NCBI GenBank assembly: GCA_964451325.1
Contig: CAYVHO010000008.1
Location: 1 to 64,000 of the forward strand
Length of the DNA stretch: 64,000 bases
DNA from: JAADHI01 sp964451325
GTDB lineage: Bacteria; Nitrospirota; Nitrospiria; SBBL01; JAADHI01
Reading direction: 5' to 3'
In this document: piece after piece, positions 60,679-64,000 of the stretch
Numbering within the stretch: position 1 is the stretch's first letter
How the letters are laid out: the number at the start of each line of letters is the position of its first letter
The notes under the pieces: model-generated
Told to the model about the DNA's origin: nothing
The model's database searches: none
What the model saw: only the letters and a program-made list of their open reading frames with translations
Program-made: the position numbers and the translations under genes

Positions 60679-61028
60679 GGAAACCGACAAGTGACATTGC
60701 CGATAATCTGCTTTCCTGCGACAGCACCAAAATCGCGGCTGTCTGTGCTTTCGTCTACATTGTCACCCCGGAGGAAATAACGATCATCATCCAGAACAGC
60801 CGTGATTCGTTTGATCATGGGAAATCCGGGACGCTGCGGATGCAGGACAAGCACAAGATCACCCGCGTCAGGTCGTTTTTTACGATAAGCTCGGGCATCA
60901 ACCAAAACTTCATCACCCGCTTTTAAGAGGGGAAACATTGAGGCTCCAGAAATACGCTTGCGTTTCCGGAGCCTCAAGAGCCAAAACAACAGATCACGAT
61001 GGGTGCTATTTCTTAATGTCTTACTCAT
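60675..61028 (-). CDS. sodX: Nickel-type superoxide dismutase maturation protease
   Basis: A 117-residue S26-type serine protease. Catalytic Ser in ISGASMFPLLKAGDEVLV and Lys in MIKRITAV, with LRGDNVDESTDSRDFGAV as the conserved box. Short for a leader peptidase, but typical for the protease that removes the SodN leader. It lies 27 bases downstream of sodN and overlaps rlmN. Confidence 0.92.
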   Translation of the reverse strand: MSKTLRNSTHRDLLFWLLRLRKRKRISGASMFPLLKAGDEVLVDARAYRKKRPDAGDLVLVLHPQRPGFPMIKRITAVLDDDRYFLRGDNVDESTDSRDFGAVAGKQIIGNVTCRFP

Positions 61029-61055
61029 TCGGAACCTGTAAAAATTAGAACAGTC

Positions 61056-61511
61056 TTAGCTTACTGTGTAATAAGCGACTTCGCGGTTTTTTGAACCCCA
61101 GAACATTCCGTGAATCGTCTCAATAGCTGCCATCAATTTTTCTGCACTTTCCAAGCTCACAGACACCTTACAGGCCGAACACAGTTTAGCGGCTTGCCAA
61201 AAGGTCTCGTGCAAATTGGGGTTGGCTTCCAAATGAGGCGGCTTGAAATAATCCGTCCACAAAATAAGCAATTCGGTCTTCGCAACATGGGCCTGCTCTT
61301 CTTTAATGGCAATGTAGCGGGAGAGCGTATGTTGGGAAGCGTCATCCTTGCTGTCTTTCAGTGCGATAATCTTTTTTGTCATTGCAAGCACGGCTTCTGC
61401 TGCAATCCGGGCAGAAGCGGGGTCATAGACACCACAAGGCCCATCGCAGTGCGCATGAACGAGAGGTGCGGGCTTCAATTCTTTTATTTTTTGTGCAATC
61501 TGCTTGATCAT
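61056..61511 (-). CDS. sodN: Nickel superoxide dismutase precursor
   Basis: A 151-residue precursor. A 20-residue leader precedes HCDGPCGVYDP, the nickel hook whose His1, Cys2 and Cys6 of the mature chain bind Ni. The following four-helix bundle (ASARIAAEAVLAMTKK...) fits. ATG 61511 has GGAGG upstream. It detoxifies superoxide in the cytoplasm after cleavage by SodX. Confidence 0.95.
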   Translation of the reverse strand: MIKQIAQKIKELKPAPLVHAHCDGPCGVYDPASARIAAEAVLAMTKKIIALKDSKDDASQHTLSRYIAIKEEQAHVAKTELLILWTDYFKPPHLEANPNLHETFWQAAKLCSACKVSVSLESAEKLMAAIETIHGMFWGSKNREVAYYTVS

Positions 61512-61855
61512 TCTATTTATCTTCCTCCATATCAATGAATTAAGCCTGAGGGGCTTCCTGACAGAAAAAAAATCCCCGGACAGCCTTCAAGCGTTTCAAA
61601 ATCGGGTCGGTCGAAACTTGAAGAACAACTTCGCGCCCACCATAACAGGTTAGGACAGTCCAAAAAAAGAAAAAATATTAAAGAAAGTATTTCTTATTAT
61701 TGTTCGAGAGGGTTTTTCCGAACCATGATTACGAGGGGGAAAAGGGAGGAAAGGTGTTACTATTAAGTGCCATAATGTTTAGTTCATTCCGCCTCCTTAA
61801 TCTGGAGATAGAAAAACAGGATATAGTCTTAAGGCGCTAGGATGTGTGTGTGTCC

Positions 61856-61884
61856 TTGACAAAACATTCTTAATCGACTAGAAT
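61856..61884 (+). promoter_or_regulatory. Strong sigma-70 promoter
   Basis: TTGACA at 61856-61861, a 17-base spacer and TAGAAT at 61879-61884, about 200 bases before the ATG at 62094. It implies a long leader. The rest of the 582-base gap (61512-62093) shows no gene. Confidence 0.75.
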
Positions 61885-61991
61885 GGCTAGTACAATATCA
61901 AGGAATTCAATGATTTTGTAAGATTGTTGTGACCTAATAGATAATACGCATTTTCCAGTTTGACAGGGAGAAGTGATTTTATTAGGATTTA

Positions 61992-62031
61992 GCGTCTTCT
62001 AAACTTAAGCCTTTAGATTGAGTGGGGACGC
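61992..62031 (+). promoter_or_regulatory. Structured 5' leader hairpin
   Basis: GCGTC at 61992-61996 pairs with GACGC at 62027-62031, and inside them TCTAAA (61998-62003) pairs with TTTAGA (62012-62017). It lies in the leader of the secreted-protein gene, between promoter and start. It is not a c-di-GMP-I aptamer. It may be a regulatory RNA or only an mRNA hairpin. Confidence 0.4.
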
Positions 62032-62093
62032 ATAATAGTGATTATCTCGGACTTCTTGTCGAATAGAAGTGAGATAGAGGGAGGAAATAGCTT

Positions 62094-62936
62094 ATGTTAA
62101 AAAAAGTGCTTTTTTTAACGTTGGTTGTGGGTGCTTTTACGTTTGTCGCTCAGAAAGAGGCTTCAGCCCAGTGTGTTGGTGGTAATGGTGCTTCTAATAT
62201 TGTTTGTACAAACGATTCTGCAACCGTCGGCAGTGCCACCCTTGGATTTGATCCGAGTGGTGCGTTAATGGCCGCGGTTACAAACACAGACCCGAGTGCG
62301 GGCCCGTGTTTCACCTGTCCAAATTCAAATGCCGGTGGCACAACTGCAGGTGCATTGACCAATAGCATGTTCGGAACCATTCGGCTCAATTCTGATGCGG
62401 ACTTGGGTGATAAGTCTTTTAATGCCTCCGTGCAGGGTTTGACCATTCCAACAGCCAAATCTTGTACTGCCATAGGGTGTAATGATTCGGGTGCTTTCAC
62501 CTTTAGTATGCCGCTTCCTACGATGGACAACTTGTCTGCGGGTACGGCCATTGCCACAAATCCGGATCCAGGCGTTCCTGTGGGGACTGCCGGTGCAAGG
62601 GTGACCGTTTCAAATACATTCACTTATAATGCGGATGGTTCAAGTTCTTTTGATCAGACCGTTGAGCAGCTGACCTTCACCGAAGGGCTTGCGGGCAATG
62701 ACTTACAGCATGTGATTATACAAGCTGATTCTGCGAGTCTTGCAAATCCCAATCCTGCTGGTGGTGGGACTGGTGTGGTGAACTACTCCCAGACCATTAC
62801 AGAAGGTGCTTTTGTCTTGGGTCCCTTGAACGGGTCTTTCCTCTACAATGTTGGTGCGGCTTTTAATGTAGCCGGTGGTTTTGGTGCAAATGCCCCAACG
62901 GGTCCAGATGGAACAGCGGTTCTTCCAGACAACTAA
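62094..62936 (+). CDS. Abundant-type secreted protein of unknown function
   Basis: A 280-residue protein with a clear signal peptide (1-25, ASA). The mature part is rich in Gly, Ala, Asn, Thr and Ser and has three closely spaced Cys pairs (QCVGG...IVCTN; CFTC; SCTAIGC), which could form disulfides. It is low in Lys and Arg after the signal. No sorting tail is seen, so it is probably periplasmic, surface-assembled or released. A strong promoter, a long leader, a GGAGG ribosome site and a strong terminator suggest high expression. Confidence 0.75.
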   Translation: MLKKVLFLTLVVGAFTFVAQKEASAQCVGGNGASNIVCTNDSATVGSATLGFDPSGALMAAVTNTDPSAGPCFTCPNSNAGGTTAGALTNSMFGTIRLNSDADLGDKSFNASVQGLTIPTAKSCTAIGCNDSGAFTFSMPLPTMDNLSAGTAIATNPDPGVPVGTAGARVTVSNTFTYNADGSSSFDQTVEQLTFTEGLAGNDLQHVIIQADSASLANPNPAGGGTGVVNYSQTITEGAFVLGPLNGSFLYNVGAAFNVAGGFGANAPTGPDGTAVLPDN

Positions 62937-62972
62937 TATAAGTCTTTAGTTGTCTCAGCGTTTTGCTGGCCT

Positions 62973-63007
62973 AAAAGGGAGAAGCTTTTCAGCTTCTCCC
63001 TTTTTTT
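62973..63007 (+). terminator. Intrinsic terminator
   Basis: AAAAGGGAGAAGCT-tttc-AGCTTCTCCCTTTTTTT: a 12-base stem with a short loop and a T7 tail, directly after the secreted-protein gene. Confidence 0.93.
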
Positions 63008-63074
63008 ATCTGTTATACTTTAAGCAAGATTTTCCAAGCTGTATTTCCCTCAATCTATCCGTGGTTTCCCAGTG

Positions 63075-64000
63075 ATGGAGCCTGAATTTATCCCTCCCTT
63101 TGGATCCAGAAAAGATCCTACATTTCCTGTAATAGGATTTTCGGTTTTTTTGTTTTTTCTTTTAGTCCAATTTTTTTTAGTGTCTCCTTCGTTTGCCCAA
63201 TCTGCTCAAGACGAAACGGAAAAACAGATTTTTGAAGAAGGCCGGGGATTCATCGAAAGTGGAAATCTAGATCAGGCCATTGCATCCTTTCAAGATATCT
63301 TGCTGATCAATCCGGTGCATACGCCCTCCCATCTTAATCTGGGTCTTATTTACGGTCTTAAGGGACAAATCAATACGGCCATTGAATCCCTAAAACAGGC
63401 CGTGGAAATCGACTCAAAGCTGCTTGCGGGTTATTTGTTATTGGGGCAGATGTATATGCGAAAGAAACTGCCCGACGAGGCAAAGATGGCCTATGCACAA
63501 GTCATTGAGATACAGCCAGATTATGCAGGGGGTTATACCCTCCTGGCTCAGGTCTATCAACAGGAAGGCGACCTTGTTAAAGCGGTCGAGCTCTATCGTT
63601 TGGCTGCGTCCATGAAGGATGATTCTCCAGAAAAGAAACAAGCTCAATTGGCCCTTGAAAATCTAAAAAAAAGAGCCCGTGTTATTTTTGAGCGAGGCAT
63701 AAACCTTTTTCGGCAGGGTGAGGTAGAGCATGCTATCACGCTCTTTGAAAAAGTACGCATTATTGATCCAGAGTATGTTCAGGTTCTTTTCGAGTTGGGC
63801 ATCATCTATATGGGCAAGGGGGAGTTGGAGGAGGGTGTCCTTATTTTGAAACAGGCGATTGAAAAAGATCCGACCTTTCTCCCTGCGTATTTAAATCTAG
63901 GGCAAGCTTATGAAAATCAAGGAGAAATTGCAGATGCCATCCTTCAATATCGTAAGGTTCTCTCCCGTACCCAGACGCCAGAAGTCCAAGAGGCCATACT
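63075..64000 (+). CDS. TPR-repeat protein (partial, runs off the window)
   Basis: An open frame from ATG 63075 to the window end (308 codons, no stop). A hydrophobic N-terminal signal (residues about 20-42, ending SFAQ) leads into tandem tetratricopeptide repeats: about seven units with patterns such as A-x-A-S-F-x-x-I-L and P-x-Y-x-x-G-Y-x-L-L-G-x-x-Y. It is probably a periplasmic or membrane-attached scaffold protein. The true end lies outside. No clear ribosome site precedes the ATG. Confidence 0.85.
   Translation, partial: MEPEFIPPFGSRKDPTFPVIGFSVFLFFLLVQFFLVSPSFAQSAQDETEKQIFEEGRGFIESGNLDQAIASFQDILLINPVHTPSHLNLGLIYGLKGQINTAIESLKQAVEIDSKLLAGYLLLGQMYMRKKLPDEAKMAYAQVIEIQPDYAGGYTLLAQVYQQEGDLVKAVELYRLAASMKDDSPEKKQAQLALENLKKRARVIFERGINLFRQGEVEHAITLFEKVRIIDPEYVQVLFELGIIYMGKGELEEGVLILKQAIEKDPTFLPAYLNLGQAYENQGEIADAILQYRKVLSRTQTPEVQEAI

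Noticed and set aside
61992..62031. Possible second c-di-GMP riboswitch, because of GGGGACGCA in the leader of the secreted protein
   Set aside because: The other conserved blocks, GCAAACC and the CGAAAG tetraloop stem, are absent.
1..64000. CRISPR array, prophage, integron or intact insertion sequence
   Set aside because: No regularly spaced direct repeats, phage structural genes, integrase or paired terminal repeats were seen.

Overview
The window looks like a chromosomal segment of a Gram-negative, motile, respiring bacterium of moderate G+C content. The evidence is two beta-barrel proteins, a TonB-dependent receptor, several lipoproteins or secreted proteins, small c-type cytochromes, a Tat-exported molybdoenzyme, Ni-superoxide dismutase with its own protease, a PEP-CTERM protein and a flagellar-rod-like protein behind a sigma-28-type promoter. 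Class III cyclase, GAF/ANTAR, PAS-GGDEF-EAL and a c-di-GMP-I riboswitch show a rich signalling repertoire. The mix would fit a deltaproteobacterial or Nitrospirota-like lineage, but no gene here fixes the phylum. I see no prophage, CRISPR array, rRNA or intact mobile element. The only mobile-element trace is a decayed REP-associated tyrosine transposase at about 11967-12366 and a pair of small palindromic repeats at about 9437-9524.

Layout. 147-3486: a compact unit of outer-membrane porin, PstS-like periplasmic protein and HAMP-adenylate cyclase, followed by a lipoprotein cytochrome c. 4107-6589: two unknown envelope proteins, a small membrane protein and a cation-diffusion-facilitator metal exporter with an unusual HxxxH site. 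6622-11963: nitrogen and amino-acid metabolism (two Glu/Leu/Phe/Val dehydrogenases, agmatinase, class III aminotransferase). 12627-18114: a YeeZ-like NAD-binding protein with a methyltransferase, then on the minus strand an MFS exporter, TfoX-N protein and TonB receptor. 18422-20706: a six-FN3-domain surface protein whose leader carries a c-di-GMP-I riboswitch. 21132-22795: VF530 protein, YaiI, DUF445 and tRNA-Arg. 23017-26343: an M16 protease pair and a secreted protein. 26330-31506: exported YqgE/AlgH, cytochrome, DUF2059, a His-tailed molybdopterin-fold protein, a DsrEFH/TusDCB-like trio, a Na+/Ca2+ exchanger and DUF3047. 31751-34102: aldo/keto reductase, YceH and the sigma-28-associated rod-like protein.

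34117-38796 is a tightly overlapping minus-strand operon encoding a glutamine-synthetase-like ligase, aldehyde dehydrogenase, iron-type alcohol dehydrogenase and class I amidotransferase. Together they can be read as a gamma-glutamylation route for degrading an amino alcohol such as ethanolamine. This is the best candidate for an incompletely described pathway. 38867-47586 holds a large c-di-GMP phosphodiesterase-type protein, a broken lipoprotein gene, a sulfite-oxidase-family enzyme, 4-alpha-glucanotransferase, oligoribonuclease and a GAF-GAF-ANTAR regulator. 47782-56006 is housekeeping: alr, frr and pyrH on the minus strand, and pdxJ-acpS-nnr-(unknown)-tsaE-udg-HIT-lapA on the plus strand.

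56400-64000: a PEP-CTERM protein with a sigma-54-type promoter, tRNA-Pro, rph/rdgB, an outer-membrane barrel, rlmN-sodX-sodN, a secreted Cys-containing protein with a strong sigma-70 promoter and a structured leader, and the start of a TPR protein that runs off the window end. Start codons were moved from the longest frame wherever a Shine-Dalgarno sequence, a stop/start overlap or family length argued for it. All functions are from sequence reading only; no database search was run.
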